A stretch of DNA of 64,000 bases from Chryseobacterium indologenes (GTDB taxonomy: Bacteria > Bacteroidota > Bacteroidia > Flavobacteriales > Weeksellaceae). The notes below the pieces were generated by a model. The model did not search any database. It worked only from the letters and a program-made list of their open reading frames with translations, and had not been told where the DNA came from. The position numbers and the translations under genes were made by a program. This document shows, piece after piece, positions 16,336 through 26,626 of this stretch (its first letter is position 1; every line of letters starts with the position of its first letter). The stretch covers positions 4,278,001-4,342,000 of the forward strand of contig CP065590.1 of the NCBI GenBank assembly GCA_016025055.1, in the 5' to 3' direction.

Positions 16336-19098
16336 TTAATAGGTTAAGGTAACACCTGCTCCCCAGCCCATTTCATTATCATAATTTCCCGAAAGTGATA
16401 ACCACTTTTGTACGATATACCTCAATCCGGTTGAAAACTCTCCGTCCGAATTCACACTGAAATTACCCCTTAACCTTCTTGAAAGCGGAATATCTTCCCG
16501 GCTCAGTTCCAGCAATACTTTTCCATTTTGGTCGACACTTGCATCAGCAGTAATCAACATAGGTAATACATACTGCATCCCGACTATAAAGGCAAACTTA
16601 TTTTTTGAAGCTTTCTGTTGTCCAAACCATGTTTTCTTTCCGTTGAAGCTCATTCCCATACCTTCAGCCATCTGCCTTTCCATAATTTCGTGGTTCTTTT
16701 GAACCCTGAATCCGGCATATGGAAGCGCCCACTGGAATTTTCCTAAAAATCTACCCACTTTTGCACTTCCTTCAAAATGATCAAAGTTCCAGTTTGAATG
16801 AAATTCATTAAGATTGGCCCATCTTGGTCCGAACATCGTCATGGTTTCAGCATGTATTTTATTGCTTGCTACATCCAGCATCGCCATTGAGCTGATCATC
16901 TGGTTATCTTTCATAAAATTCTTCCAGGCCAGTTTCCTGTTTGGAAGCTGTGGATTGGGTTTTGAATTTTCATAACTGAATATTCTTCCCATTCCTGCCA
17001 TCATATGGTATAAAATATGGCAGTGGAAAAACCAGTCTCCATCCTGGTTAGCCGCAAACTCAATCGTTACGGTTTCCATTGGCATAATATCTACTACATT
17101 TTTCAACGGAGAATAGTCTCCTTTTGAATTGATAAGCCTGAAATCATGACCGTGAAGGTGCATCGGGTGGCGCATCATGGAGTTATTATACAATTTGATT
17201 CTTAAAATCTCTCCTTTTTTAATTAAAATCTTATCCGTTTCAGTTACTGTTTTATTATCAAGGGTCCAAAGATAATGGTTCATATTTCCTTCGAGGGTAA
17301 ACTTCATTTCACGAAGGCTGTCGGTAGGAAGTATTGTTTTTTCAGGAGATTTTAAAATATTGTAAGAAAGCCTTTTGATGGTTTTCTCTTCTTTCATATC
17401 CATCCCTGAGTGCTGAGAATGATCTTCTATCTTGTCTTCCCTGGTTTTTACACCCATCATTTCATTCATATGTTTCATGGTGGTTTTTCTTTGATTTTCA
17501 GATAATTCCGGATACATTACCTCGTTCATGTCCATCATCTGATTTCCCATTGTCATATTCATCGGCTTCATATTTCCGCTCATTTCCATCATGCCGTTCA
17601 TCATTTTCATGCCTTCAAAAAGCATCAGCCTCGGTAAATTGGGGGCTTCCACTTTCTCTCCGGAGCCCAGCCAAAGGGAAGCATGACCGATTCTGTCTTC
17701 TGATGTAGCACGGAATTCAAAGCTTTTATTTTCCGGAATGGTAACTTCAATATCATAGGTTTCTGAAACCCCGACAATCAGTCGGTCCACCTCTATCGGA
17801 ACCACATCATTTCCGTCATTTCCAACTACCTTTATTTTTCCTCCGCCATAATTTAGCCAGAAATAGGTTGATGAACCTCCATTGGCAATTCTTAACCTCA
17901 CTTTATCACCGGCTTTCAGATTGGAATAATCTGAACTTGGAACTCCGTTGATCAGGAATTTATCGTAGTATACATCACTTACATCCATTGCTTCCATTCT
18001 TTTCCATTCATTCAGGGCTTTGGTTCCCAAATTCCCGGACTTGATTGCCTCCCAATAACTTTGCACAGCATTTTTCTTTACAGCATACCAGTCTGTATTG
18101 GCCATATGAAGTCTTCTGGCAATCTGCATGGGATCATCATCACTCCAGTCTCCCAACAATACAGGAATCTCTGCATTATATTCAGTTTTCGGTTCCCCTT
18201 CTCGTTTCTTGAATACCAAAATACCATTCATCCCTATTTGCTCCTGAAGGGCCTCGTGAGAATGATACCAATAGGTTCCGTTTTGAGAAATTTTAAACTT
18301 ATATAGATGGGTTTCACCCGGCTTTACAGGTTTTGTGGTTAAGTAAGGAACTCCGTCATGTTCATTGGGCAAAATAACTCCATGCCAGTGAAGTCCGGTA
18401 TTTTCCTTGAGCATATTGTGCAGATAAATTTCTGCGGTATCTCCTTCTGTAAAGTATAAAGTCGGGGCCTGAAGTTTACCGTTAATCGCCAATGCTCTGC
18501 GATTTTTACCTGTAAAATTGACAATCGTGTCTTTGACATATAAATCATAACGAATGGTCTTTCCTCCAAAGGTTACCTTACCGTTCTCTGAATTTCTTTT
18601 CAAAGCTCCACTTTCATTGGGTTGCTTCTCTGCAGCAACATGATTATGGTTTTCTTTTTCAACCAGTTCCATTCCGCACTTAGGGCATTTTCCCGGTTTA
18701 ACAGAAATTACTTCGGGATGCATAGAACAGGTGTAAGCCGTTTGAGATAAAATTTCAGTCTGGCCGGTTAATGTAGTGCCCTGGGCCGATTTTATTTGTC
18801 TTATGGCATTTGTCTTTTTAGCTTCTTCAGGCTTCTTTGCCTTTTTAATATCAGCCTTGGTTTTATGGTTTTGGGGTTCTGTCGGCTTTATTTTTCCCTC
18901 TGATTTAGGAATCGGTTGAGCAGGTACTGATTGTACTGCAACAGTTTTTTTCACCAAAGACATTCCACATTTAGGGCAGTCTCCAGGTTTTGAAGAGACC
19001 ACTTCGGAATGCATCGGGCAAGTATAATACGTCTTCGTTGCTTGAGCAAAAGTAAAAACAGAGAATAAAAGTAACAGAAACATTATTATCTTTTTCAT
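16336..19098 (-). CDS. Multicopper oxidase with two heavy-metal-binding modules and a CopB-like C-terminal extension
   Basis: 920 residues, far longer than a usual CopA oxidase of about 600. Order: signal peptide; metal-binding module 1 (residues 26-46, TCPMHSE ... CPKCGM); a Lys-rich linker; metal-binding module 2 (124-143, TCSMHPE ... CPKCGM); cupredoxin domains with HWHG at 237-240 and WYHSH at 277-281; a Met-rich stretch (many MM and MxM); then the C-terminal copper motifs HPMHLHGH and HCHILYH. About 170 residues beyond the last copper site look like a CopB-type outer-membrane beta domain (alternating strands ending GWGAGVTLTY). Likely role: oxidation of Cu(I) and copper tolerance at the envelope. 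It is the last gene of a copper operon. Confidence 0.9.
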   Translation of the reverse strand: MKKIIMFLLLLFSVFTFAQATKTYYTCPMHSEVVSSKPGDCPKCGMSLVKKTVAVQSVPAQPIPKSEGKIKPTEPQNHKTKADIKKAKKPEEAKKTNAIRQIKSAQGTTLTGQTEILSQTAYTCSMHPEVISVKPGKCPKCGMELVEKENHNHVAAEKQPNESGALKRNSENGKVTFGGKTIRYDLYVKDTIVNFTGKNRRALAINGKLQAPTLYFTEGDTAEIYLHNMLKENTGLHWHGVILPNEHDGVPYLTTKPVKPGETHLYKFKISQNGTYWYHSHEALQEQIGMNGILVFKKREGEPKTEYNAEIPVLLGDWSDDDPMQIARRLHMANTDWYAVKKNAVQSYWEAIKSGNLGTKALNEWKRMEAMDVSDVYYDKFLINGVPSSDYSNLKAGDKVRLRIANGGSSTYFWLNYGGGKIKVVGNDGNDVVPIEVDRLIVGVSETYDIEVTIPENKSFEFRATSEDRIGHASLWLGSGEKVEAPNLPRLMLFEGMKMMNGMMEMSGNMKPMNMTMGNQMMDMNEVMYPELSENQRKTTMKHMNEMMGVKTREDKIEDHSQHSGMDMKEEKTIKRLSYNILKSPEKTILPTDSLREMKFTLEGNMNHYLWTLDNKTVTETDKILIKKGEILRIKLYNNSMMRHPMHLHGHDFRLINSKGDYSPLKNVVDIMPMETVTIEFAANQDGDWFFHCHILYHMMAGMGRIFSYENSKPNPQLPNRKLAWKNFMKDNQMISSMAMLDVASNKIHAETMTMFGPRWANLNEFHSNWNFDHFEGSAKVGRFLGKFQWALPYAGFRVQKNHEIMERQMAEGMGMSFNGKKTWFGQQKASKNKFAFIVGMQYVLPMLITADASVDQNGKVLLELSREDIPLSRRLRGNFSVNSDGEFSTGLRYIVQKWLSLSGNYDNEMGWGAGVTLTY

Positions 19099-19187
19099 AA
19101 TATTTCGAACTTTTTAAAAGCTGCATAGATTAAAGTAACATTTACATTAACCCATGCAACTGTTTGTTATATAAATAAATACGGTAT

Positions 19188-19662
19188 TTATTTAATTTCT
19201 GACTTTACGCTTCCGCATGAAAGCATGGATTTACCATAGTATGGATTAGCAATCTGCTTTTCATTGCTCAACCAGCTTGCATCAGCCATTGGGCAATATT
19301 GTACATATACAGGTTTTTCAGACAGCTTAAATTGTTTTGTCAACGCGATCATATTATCAGAAAGATTCATAAAATTTTCTCTCTGAGCTGTAACAGTTCT
19401 GGCTTCGGAAATTGAAGACGCATCTTTTCTAAGAATGTTAAGATTACCTTCGGAGACCTGTTTATAATCAATAGTTGAAGCGGTTTTGATAAACTCTGTA
19501 GCGGCTTTTGAAGTTTTATCTGCATCATCTGAAGCTAATGCTGCTTTAATAGCAATATAGTTCTGATACAATTTGGAAACCTGGGCATCTTTTTTTAGAC
19601 TGCGCTGAAAGTGAAATAACTGAGAATAAAGATAATGCTGCTGTAATGATATACTTTTTCAT
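19188..19662 (-). CDS. DUF3347 family secreted protein (frameshifted)
   Basis: The start at ATG 19662 gives a signal peptide (MKKYIITAALSLFSVISLSA). The frame then breaks in a T7 run on the plus strand (19590-19596), and the rest (YQNYIAIKAALASDDADKTS onward) continues in another frame to 19188. Removing one base (or adding two) gives one protein of about 157 residues. The body matches DUF3347, a helical periplasmic domain common beside metal efflux and copper genes in Bacteroidetes, with conserved Met/Cys/Trp positions near the end (YCPMADASWLS). It lies between the HYC_CC_PP gene and the multicopper oxidase, so it is part of copper handling. Confidence 0.8.
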
Positions 19663-19781
19663 TGTTGTAAATTTTAGAATTAATTTTTTAAATAGAGAAT
19701 AATTAAGCACAAAGGAATATGCGCCAGAACATGTCGTCATTGTACCGATATGATGTTCATACCAACAACGACTGACGAATT

Positions 19782-20162
19782 CTAAATTCTAAAATTACAA
19801 TGATTGATGTAGATAGGTACCGGCCGGAATTCCGGCGGTGCATTGATCTGGATCTGAGTGAATTTGGTAGCTGAAAAAGACCTATCAATAAAAGCAAACT
19901 GGTGCTTCACCGGGACTTCTGAAATCTGCCCTAAAAACTCAAGATGTAGCAGATCTGATTTTTGGGAATCATCAACTTTTACAATTTTGATTTCTGTTTT
20001 GCAGCATTCCTTTTTATTTTTAACGCCACATTTTCCACAGATATCATCTGCTTTCTGACTTACAGAAACCAATTCTTTCATGCAATAGTGAATGCTAAAA
20101 GCCGCTCCGGAAGAAAACCCGAAGTAGAAAATAGAAAACAATATGGCAAGAATCTTTTTCAT
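19782..20162 (-). CDS. HYC_CC_PP family protein, putative copper-related secreted protein
   Basis: 126 residues. A signal peptide (residues 1-22) is followed by the family signature: HYC at 25-27, a CGKCG pair at 42-46, CC at 53-54 and a Pro-rich APPEFRP near the end. The His and Cys residues suggest binding of copper or a related metal. In Bacteroidetes such genes lie beside copper efflux and multicopper oxidase genes, as here: it is the first gene of a three-gene minus-strand operon. A -7 box is at 20171-20178. The biochemical role is not established. Confidence 0.82.
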   Translation of the reverse strand: MKKILAILFSIFYFGFSSGAAFSIHYCMKELVSVSQKADDICGKCGVKNKKECCKTEIKIVKVDDSQKSDLLHLEFLGQISEVPVKHQFAFIDRSFSATKFTQIQINAPPEFRPVPIYINHCNFRI

Positions 20163-20170
20163 TGGTAGAA

Positions 20171-20178
20171 CAAAGTTA
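20171..20178 (-). promoter_or_regulatory. -7 box of the copper operon
   Basis: TAACTTTG on the minus strand (CAAAGTTA on plus) matches TAnnTTTG and lies only 8 nt before the ATG of the HYC_CC_PP gene, implying a very short leader. Confidence 0.4.
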
Positions 20179-20383
20179 AAAATATCAGTGAGATCATTGT
20201 TATAAAATTTGGTAATGTTGTTACAAAATTCAGGAAACAGAATAAAACTTCAATTTTAACAGACTCAGGATTTGGTACATCAGTTTTAATAAATTTACAA
20301 ACAGTTTCATGATAAGAACAAAAAATTTTCAGAAATTAACTTTTCAATAGTTCTCATTGGCTCCTCAATTACGCTTTTTCATT

Positions 20384-20830
20384 TTAATAATCTCTTTGGA
20401 TTATAAACGCTTCTGAAATTCTTTTCATCCCAATTTTATCGTAGAAATTTAATGCATCTTCTGAAGAATGGAGAATTATTTTACATTCTTTTCCTGCATG
20501 TTCTCTTGTTATTTCAATTAATCTTTTTCCAATATTTAAATGCCTAAATTCTTTGTTCACACAAATATCAGATAGGTAACAACAATAGCTAAAATCGCAT
20601 AATGACCGGGCAATACCTACTAATTTATTTTCTGACCAGGCAGATACAACAAGATTTGCATTATCAAACATTTTCTGTAAACGAAGGTCATCATTCATAT
20701 TGCTAATTGGTAAATAATCGGACATGAAAAACAGATCTTTAATTGTTTTAATTTCTATCTTTTCGTTTATTTTAAATATAATATTGCTCATATCATTTTT
20801 ACTAACCTTCAAATTTACATATTCCATCAA
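20384..20830 (-). CDS. GNAT-family N-acetyltransferase
   Basis: 148 residues. The acetyl-CoA motif is in the middle (LSDICVNKEFRHLNIGKRLIE, a variant in which the last glycine of the usual RxxGxG loop is retained as IGK) and the C-terminal strand is FYDKIGMKRISEAF. It is flanked by intergenic DNA on both sides and stands alone. Its local base composition is lower in GC than that of its neighbours, so recent acquisition is possible but unproven. The substrate is unknown. Confidence 0.8.
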   Translation of the reverse strand: MMEYVNLKVSKNDMSNIIFKINEKIEIKTIKDLFFMSDYLPISNMNDDLRLQKMFDNANLVVSAWSENKLVGIARSLCDFSYCCYLSDICVNKEFRHLNIGKRLIEITREHAGKECKIILHSSEDALNFYDKIGMKRISEAFIIQRDY

Positions 20831-20964
20831 TATAATATATACCTTTACATTTATAAATTAACTAGTTTAAAATCAATCAATTGTTGTTATTATAATGTAC
20901 ATCTTGAAAAATAGGAGTTGTCTATATCAGAAAAACCATAGTTATAAAATTCCGGGCAAATAAA

Positions 20965-20996
20965 ATCCTCTGAATTGTTTTTCAGAGGATCTTTTT
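20965..20996 (-). terminator. Terminator after the TonB-dependent receptor gene
   Basis: ATCCTCTGAA (20965-20974) pairs with TTCAGAGGAT (20981-20990), a 10-bp perfect stem downstream of the receptor's stop codon, with a T-rich minus-strand tail. Confidence 0.7.
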
Positions 20997-21036
20997 ATGT
21001 TTTATCTACCCGCAGATAATTCTGATTAAGTAAACT

Positions 21037-23273
21037 TTACAGTTTAAATTCTAACTTCACATTAAAGAAACGTCCTGTAAGGCGAACCGGAACAGGATAC
21101 ATATAATTGGTATTGTAATCTGTTACCCATTGGTTGGCAACTGTATTATTAATATTAAATGCATTGAAAACCTGAACTCCTAATGTCAGCTCCTGGAAAT
21201 TTCCCCAGAAACCGGACGCTTTATTTTTATTTTTCGGATCGATAAATACTTTCGTTAGCCCGATATCTACCCTTTTGTAAGCAGGTAATGTCTTCTGATA
21301 AGTATATGCAGAATTAAAGTCAGGTTGCCCGTTGCTGTCAAACATTACAGGAGCTCCCGTAGGTAATCCCATTGCATAGACCAGTGTAAGGTTAACTCTC
21401 ATTGATGGAAACTGCGGCATATAATCCTGATAGAACATTGCAAACCTGAAACGCTGATCGGTTGGTCTCGGAATATTTCCTTTTCCATCAATATTCTCAT
21501 ATACTCTGGCATAACTGGCAGATAACCAGGAATCTACCCCGGGAACAAACTCTCCGAATAAACGGGTATCAATTCCATAGGCGTATCCTTTAGAATTATT
21601 CTGTCCTGAATACCGGATTCTTACATTATCCATATAATAAGGAATCAGGTTATCCATCTTTTTATAATAAAGTTCTGTGGTAAGCTTAAATGGACGGTCA
21701 TACATCTGAAACTCATAATCATTGGCAAGAATCAACTGTATGGAACGCTGTGATTTTATATTGAAATTGAAGTTCCCATCCAGGTCTTTAATTTCCTTAT
21801 AAAAAGGTGCCTGATAATAAATTCCTCCTGAAAGCTTAAATAACATATCGCTATCCCAGTCCGGTTTTATGGCAAACTGAACTCTTGGGGAAAAAATGGT
21901 TTCTTTATTGAAACTCCAGTTGGCTACACGTACCCCGGCATTCACAAATACCTTGCTGGCTCCCCAGTAAAACTTCTGGGAATATTGTGCATAAGCAGAC
22001 AGTCTTGTAGGTTCAATATTGTTTCTTCCTGCAATATAATAAGCCAGCTTGATGTCTCCGGTGGCACCTGTTCTCGGATCGATAACTTCCGGTCTCGGAA
22101 GGCTGTATCCTGCAGAATCAATTAATTTCCATTCATTGGTAAAGTCTTTCAGATTTTCTTTTTCATATTTAAATCCGACTTCAATATCAGTATTTACATT
22201 AGGTGAAAATTTTGCCCTGAACTGAGTTCCGTAGGTTCTTACAAACAGATCATTCCGGGCATGTTCTATCTGTCCGCCGGTATCAAATGATGAAACCGGT
22301 TCTTTGGTTACAGGATCAAAAGTCTGCAGTTCGTATCCGGATTGTATCGAATAGTATTCTCTTTCCCTGTTCTGATAAGCGAACGCATCCAATGTAAGTT
22401 TCCAGTTATCCGCCGGCTTATAATTCATTGAAAACGTTCCCATCATATTTTTGTACTTGTCATTTTCTTTACCATCATACCCGATATTAACAGTAATGGG
22501 CTGCTGAAGGCTTCCAAATGTAACACTTTTGTACTTGGGAATCATCTCATAATCATTCTTAGAGTAATAGCCTATGAATGACATGGAGAGTTTATCACTG
22601 ACATGGTAATTAAGGTAAGACTGAAAATCCCAATAGGTAGGATTAAAGTCTGTATCTTCCTTTAATGTATTGAGAACAAGGTTGGTATTTCTATATCTTC
22701 CTGAGAATAAAGCGGTAAACTTTTTGTTTTTTGACGCAAGGCCTGTTGTAAGTCTTCCTCCGATTAAACTCGCTTCTCCTGAAACCTCAAATTTTTCAGG
22801 TTCACGGTAATAGATATTTAAAGCAGAAGACATTTTATCACCATATCTGGCTTCAAATCCTCCTGCTGAGAAATTCACTGTTGAGACCATATCCGGATTA
22901 ATGATACTCATCCCCTCCTGTTGAGAGTTTCTGATCAGGAAAGGTCGGTAGATTTCAATATCATTAATGTAGATAAGGTTTTCATCGTAGTTTCCACCAC
23001 GTACCATATATTGGGATGAAAGCTCAGTATTGGAGTTTACAGAAGGTAAGGTTTTGATAAGACCTTCAATTCCTCCACTGATAGAAGCCACTGCTTTGGC
23101 CTCTTTTGCTGAAATTTTCACGTTGGTAAGGTCGTTGGTTCTTCCTGTCGTTTTTTTCTGGAATACAACTTCCTCTATATCGGTCACTTTAGTGATTACC
23201 GTATCTTTTTTCTCTGCTGAGAAAAGAACAGTACGGGAACCAAAAGGCTAAGCGGTAAAACTAGTTTTTTCAA
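21037..23273 (-). CDS. TonB-dependent outer-membrane receptor (frameshift near N-terminus)
   Basis: The open part gives 716 residues: plug domain (residues 1-120, with VSKKEA-like motif AKEAKAVAS, LIKTLPSVNSN and YMVRGGNYDENLIYIND) and a 22-strand-type barrel ending NVKLEFKL with a terminal aromatic/hydrophobic strand. The natural start has no signal peptide. One is found in another frame from a TTG at 23273 (MKKLVLPLSLLVPVLFFS), joined by adding one base near 23210-23222, for a total of about 745 residues. The substrate cannot be told; there is no SusD neighbour, so a glycan utilisation locus is unlikely. It follows kdsA by 43 nt on the same strand. Confidence 0.85.
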
Positions 23274-23316
23274 AAGAAATATTTTAGAATTTCTAAAATT
23301 AATGTTTTTTTAACAA

Positions 23317-24125
23317 TTACAAAATCGATTCTCTAATTCTCGTTAATTTTTGTAATAAATCTTCTAATAAATCTAATCTTAACATGTTGGCACCATCAGA
23401 AAGTGCTGTTTCAGGGGTAGGATGTGTTTCAATGAAAAGTCCGTCTGCCCCCACTGCAATTCCCGCTTTAGCAATCGTTTCAATAAGTTCCGGTCTTCCT
23501 CCGGTAACCCCGGAGTTCTGGTTAGGTTGTTGTAAAGAATGCGTAACATCCAGAATGACAGGTGCATATTCTCTCATGGTAGGAATTCCTCTATAATCTA
23601 CAATCAGGTCTGTATATCCGAAAGAATTTCCTCTCTCGATAATGGCAACTTTCTGATTATCTGAATCTGTTACTTTCTGAACGGCAAATTTCATGGCTTC
23701 CGGGGAAAGGAATTGTCCTTTTTCAACGTTACACATTTTCCGGTTTTTGCTGCTGCAACCAAAAGGTCTGTCTGGCGTACTAAGAATGCCGGAATCTGAA
23801 GAACATCTACATATTGTGCTGCCAATGCCGCATGCCCATTTTCATGAATATCCGTTGTAGTAGGAATATTGAAGGTTTCACCAACTTTTTTAAGAATTTC
23901 AAGAGATTTTTCTTCACCAATGGACGTAAAAGAGTCCACGCGGCTTCTGTTGGCCTTTTTGAAACTTCCTTTGAAAATATAGGGAATATTATATTTGTCT
24001 GTGATGGTAATAACTTTCTCTGCAATTCTCAATGCCATATCTTCTCCCTCAATAATACAAGGTCCTGCAATAAGAAAAAAGTTTTTTGAATCTTTGTGCG
24101 AAATATTATCTAAATACTGAATCAT
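23317..24125 (-). CDS. kdsA: 3-deoxy-8-phosphooctulonate synthase KdsA (frameshifted)
   Basis: Composite protein of 269 residues, normal for KdsA. It condenses phosphoenolpyruvate with arabinose 5-phosphate to give Kdo-8-phosphate for lipopolysaccharide. The first frame contains FFLIAGPCIIEGED, IFKGSFKKANRS and TTTDIHE; the second contains KGQFLSPEAMKFA, ERGNSFGY and the C-terminal GADGLFIETHP. The break lies at 23729-23730, where one A is missing on the coding strand: adding it gives the conserved GKxVNVxKGQF sequence. The enzyme is normally essential in Gram-negatives, so a sequencing error is likely. kdsB for the next activating step is at 44661-45383. Confidence 0.92.
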
Positions 24126-24429
24126 TTTGTTGTAATTAAAAAGTTCAGTAAAAATACTGAGAAAGTTTTAGAAATGGAAATTATTTGAGAAGAGATCGGA
24201 TGTAAGGTTGCCGCTTGCAAAAGGCAGCTACCCTATTTTGCTTCTGAGCCTACACTCCTAGTGTAATGACCAAGATTACGGATAACTTTTATAAAGTCTG
24301 CGTTATCTGCAAGAGCAAAAACAGGGTAAAATATAAGGTCTGAATCATGATGAAATAGCCGATGGAATTTTGATAAAAAAGAACAGGCTAAAGCCCGTTA
24401 CCATTGACTTTTTATATTGTAGATAAGAA
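24126..24429. other. Intergenic region with a REP-like palindrome
   Basis: 304 nt upstream of kdsA and downstream of the DUF1697 gene. It contains the palindromic core GGCTAAAGCC at 24386-24395 (repeat listed separately) and no credible open frame. No TAnnTTTG box for kdsA was found. Confidence 0.45.
24382..24408. repeat. REP-like palindromic repeat, copy A
   Basis: AACAGGCTAAAGCCCGTTAC is a near-palindrome around GGCTAAAGCC, followed by CATTGA. The same core and flank (CGTTxCxATTGA / CGTTTCTAATGA) recur at 36925-36953. Confidence 0.6.
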
Positions 24430-24957
24430 CTACCCCATCTTTTTCAAGACCTTTTCAAATGTATTGATATTCCTGCTGGTAAACTGATCTTTGAGATTTT
24501 TCTTTCCGAGCACCTTTCCAAAAGTTGAATCCAGTGTATTTCCTTTCGGAACCTGCCAGTAAAACATATTGTCAACGATTTCCGCCTGCTCGTTGTCTGC
24601 CTGTGCGGCTTTTTGAAACTCTTCCATCAAAACATTTTCTACTCCCGGGATCCCGACAAAAGCATAAATATGGGCATCATCTTTCTTTTCGAAAGGTATA
24701 CCGTTCCAGAAATTTCGGGTTTCTTCTTTAGATTTTACAAATAAAAAGGCTTCATAGGCAAAGTGTTCCGACATTGCTTTTTCAAGGATTGATTTTAACT
24801 CATCAGCATTTTTGTCGGAAGAGAAAACAATATTCCCGGAAGCCAGCACCGAGCTCACTTCTTTCATTCCCGCTTCTTTAAAAACCTGGCATACATCTGC
24901 CATTTTCATATTGGTTCCCTTTACATTAACACCGCGGAGGAAAGCACAGTATTTCAT
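24430..24957 (-). CDS. DUF1697 domain protein
   Basis: 175 residues covering the whole family length. The N-terminus MKYCAFLRGVNVKGTNMKM and the block VLASGNIVFSS are the hallmark of DUF1697, a conserved bacterial protein with two alpha/beta subdomains and no proven activity. The C-terminus (SRNINTFEKVLKKM) also fits. It lies 87 nt downstream of the membrane glycosyltransferase-like gene on the same strand. There is no signal peptide, so it is cytoplasmic. Confidence 0.88.
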   Translation of the reverse strand: MKYCAFLRGVNVKGTNMKMADVCQVFKEAGMKEVSSVLASGNIVFSSDKNADELKSILEKAMSEHFAYEAFLFVKSKEETRNFWNGIPFEKKDDAHIYAFVGIPGVENVLMEEFQKAAQADNEQAEIVDNMFYWQVPKGNTLDSTFGKVLGKKNLKDQFTSRNINTFEKVLKKMG

Positions 24958-25044
24958 AAGTTTGAGAGATTTGAGTTTTGGTTAGAGAGTATTAGTGAGA
25001 GAATTCCTCAATAATCACTTTTGACTTTAATACTCTTTAGTTTT

Positions 25045-26536
25045 TTAATCAATTCTAATATATAGATTATAGTCTGTTCCCGAAGGTTTCAGATGGTAAA
25101 TTTTTTCCAGCATTTTATAGTCACTGTACAGGTGATCTTTTACCCTGAACTCCTTTAATATTCTATAATGGGTCTGATAATAAAGAGCATCAGCGGTGTT
25201 TCCTTCGTACAGGTTTTTATAGGAGAGAAGGTACTTTGGTTTTCTGGTTTTTACCGTATTGATCCAATAATTCTTTTTGTCTTTTTTGATTTCTTCCTGA
25301 ACCTGTTTATCTACCAATCCTACCTCATCAATGGTTTTTAATCCTGAAAAGTAAGGTACATAGCCGGCTGGTTCCAGTAAAATCCATTGGTTTTTGTCCT
25401 TTTCATATTGGTTTAAAAATACTCCGATTGTTCTGCGGTAATTCCATTCTCCGTTTCCGGTTGCAATGGCATGAATGGTCTGAAAAGCCAGCATAGGAAG
25501 AATATAAAATATAGCCAGTAATGAAAGCCATAGATTTCTTTTCTCTTTCTGTTCCAGCACAAATATCAGTACAGGTACAAAAGGAGAAGCTGGGGAACCC
25601 AGTAATACCAGTCGAATAAACTCTTTTGCGAGATAAAAATAATCTGCTTTGCCCATCCGAAAATGAAAATTATCCATAGGAAATAATTCCTGTTTTGTCT
25701 CTGTCTTACTAAGTAAATAAAACAAAGTAATTCAAAAATCAATACGATAATGGTTACCGGATTAAAATTGCCCGGAACTTTCAACATTCCCCAGAAGTTT
25801 CCGAAACTTATCAGGAAGTAATCTATGTTTTGCTGAAAGGTAAAGCTCTGCTCATACAAGAGTTTCTTTGCAGTAATGGTATTATTCACAAGTTCTCCGA
25901 AGTAGAACCAGTTAAAAGCAACGGTAATTAAAACGCCCCAGATCCCGCCAAAGACGTAATTCCATCTTATTTTTTTGTTCCAGAATACATCTACAAGAAA
26001 TACGATTCCTAAAAAGATGACCGTATCAATCCTGGTGAACATAATGAGAACCGGAAAAAGGGTCAAAACCCATTTTTTCCCTTTATGAAAGCCATAATAC
26101 AAGAGACACATTTCCAGAAAAAACAAAATTCCGTATTCCATTCCGAGGATGGAAATTTTAATGGACGGTGGAAGGATTCCTATTAAAAATATAAAAACAG
26201 CCTTTTGTAAAGGATTTTTAAGAACCAAATGAGACAACAGTAATGTGCCTATGGTGAAAAGCACTGAATTGAAAATTAAGAGTGGCTCAATAAAGTTTTC
26301 TTTGCCAAAAACCAGATTGAAGAGATAAGACACAAAAACATACAAATGAGTAGTAGAAGCCGATATTTTAGTATCACCATTGAAGCCTATTACTCCGTAA
26401 TCCAATAGATTCTGGGCAACTCTCCAGGTGATAAAAGCATCTTCCTGAATATAATGTGTTAATAAAAAAGAAGTTTAACAACAACTGTAAAAATTACAGC
26501 ATAAATTGGGAACTTTTTGTTCTTTGTGTCAACCAT
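25045..26536 (-). CDS. Multi-pass membrane glycosyltransferase-like protein (two frameshifts)
   Basis: Three frame segments make one protein of about 497 residues. The start ATG at 26536 gives MVDTKNKKFPIYAVIF. One T is missing from the coding strand at 26464-26469, after which the frame continues as HYIQEDAFITWRVAQNLLDYG and through about eight membrane helices. A second T is missing at 25579-25582, after which the soluble C-terminal domain begins (PVLIFVLEQKEKRN) and runs to 25045. The early acidic motif (EDAF, with an RVAQN loop) and the helix pattern resemble GT-C-type lipid-linked mannosyltransferases. The sugar and acceptor are unknown. Two independent breaks in one gene mean real pseudogenisation or poor base calling. 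Confidence 0.68.
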
Positions 26537-26555
26537 TATGTATTTTTAAGTTTCA

Positions 26556-26563
26556 CAAATATA
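26556..26563 (-). promoter_or_regulatory. -7 box upstream of the membrane glycosyltransferase-like gene
   Basis: TATATTTG on the minus strand matches TAnnTTTG, 19 nt upstream of the inferred ATG at 26536. This supports that start over the downstream one at 26405. Confidence 0.5.
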
Positions 26564-26594
26564 GTCTTAAAATTCAGTATTCCCAATAATAAAA

Positions 26595-26616
26595 AAACGG
26601 AACCGAAGTTCCGTTT
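26595..26616 (-). terminator. Terminator of the DUF2723 gene
   Basis: AAAACGGAAC and GTTCCGTTTT form a perfect stem with a CGAA loop; on the minus strand the tail is T-rich. It lies 11 nt after the DUF2723 stop codon. Confidence 0.8.
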
Positions 26617-26626
26617 TAAAAGTCTT

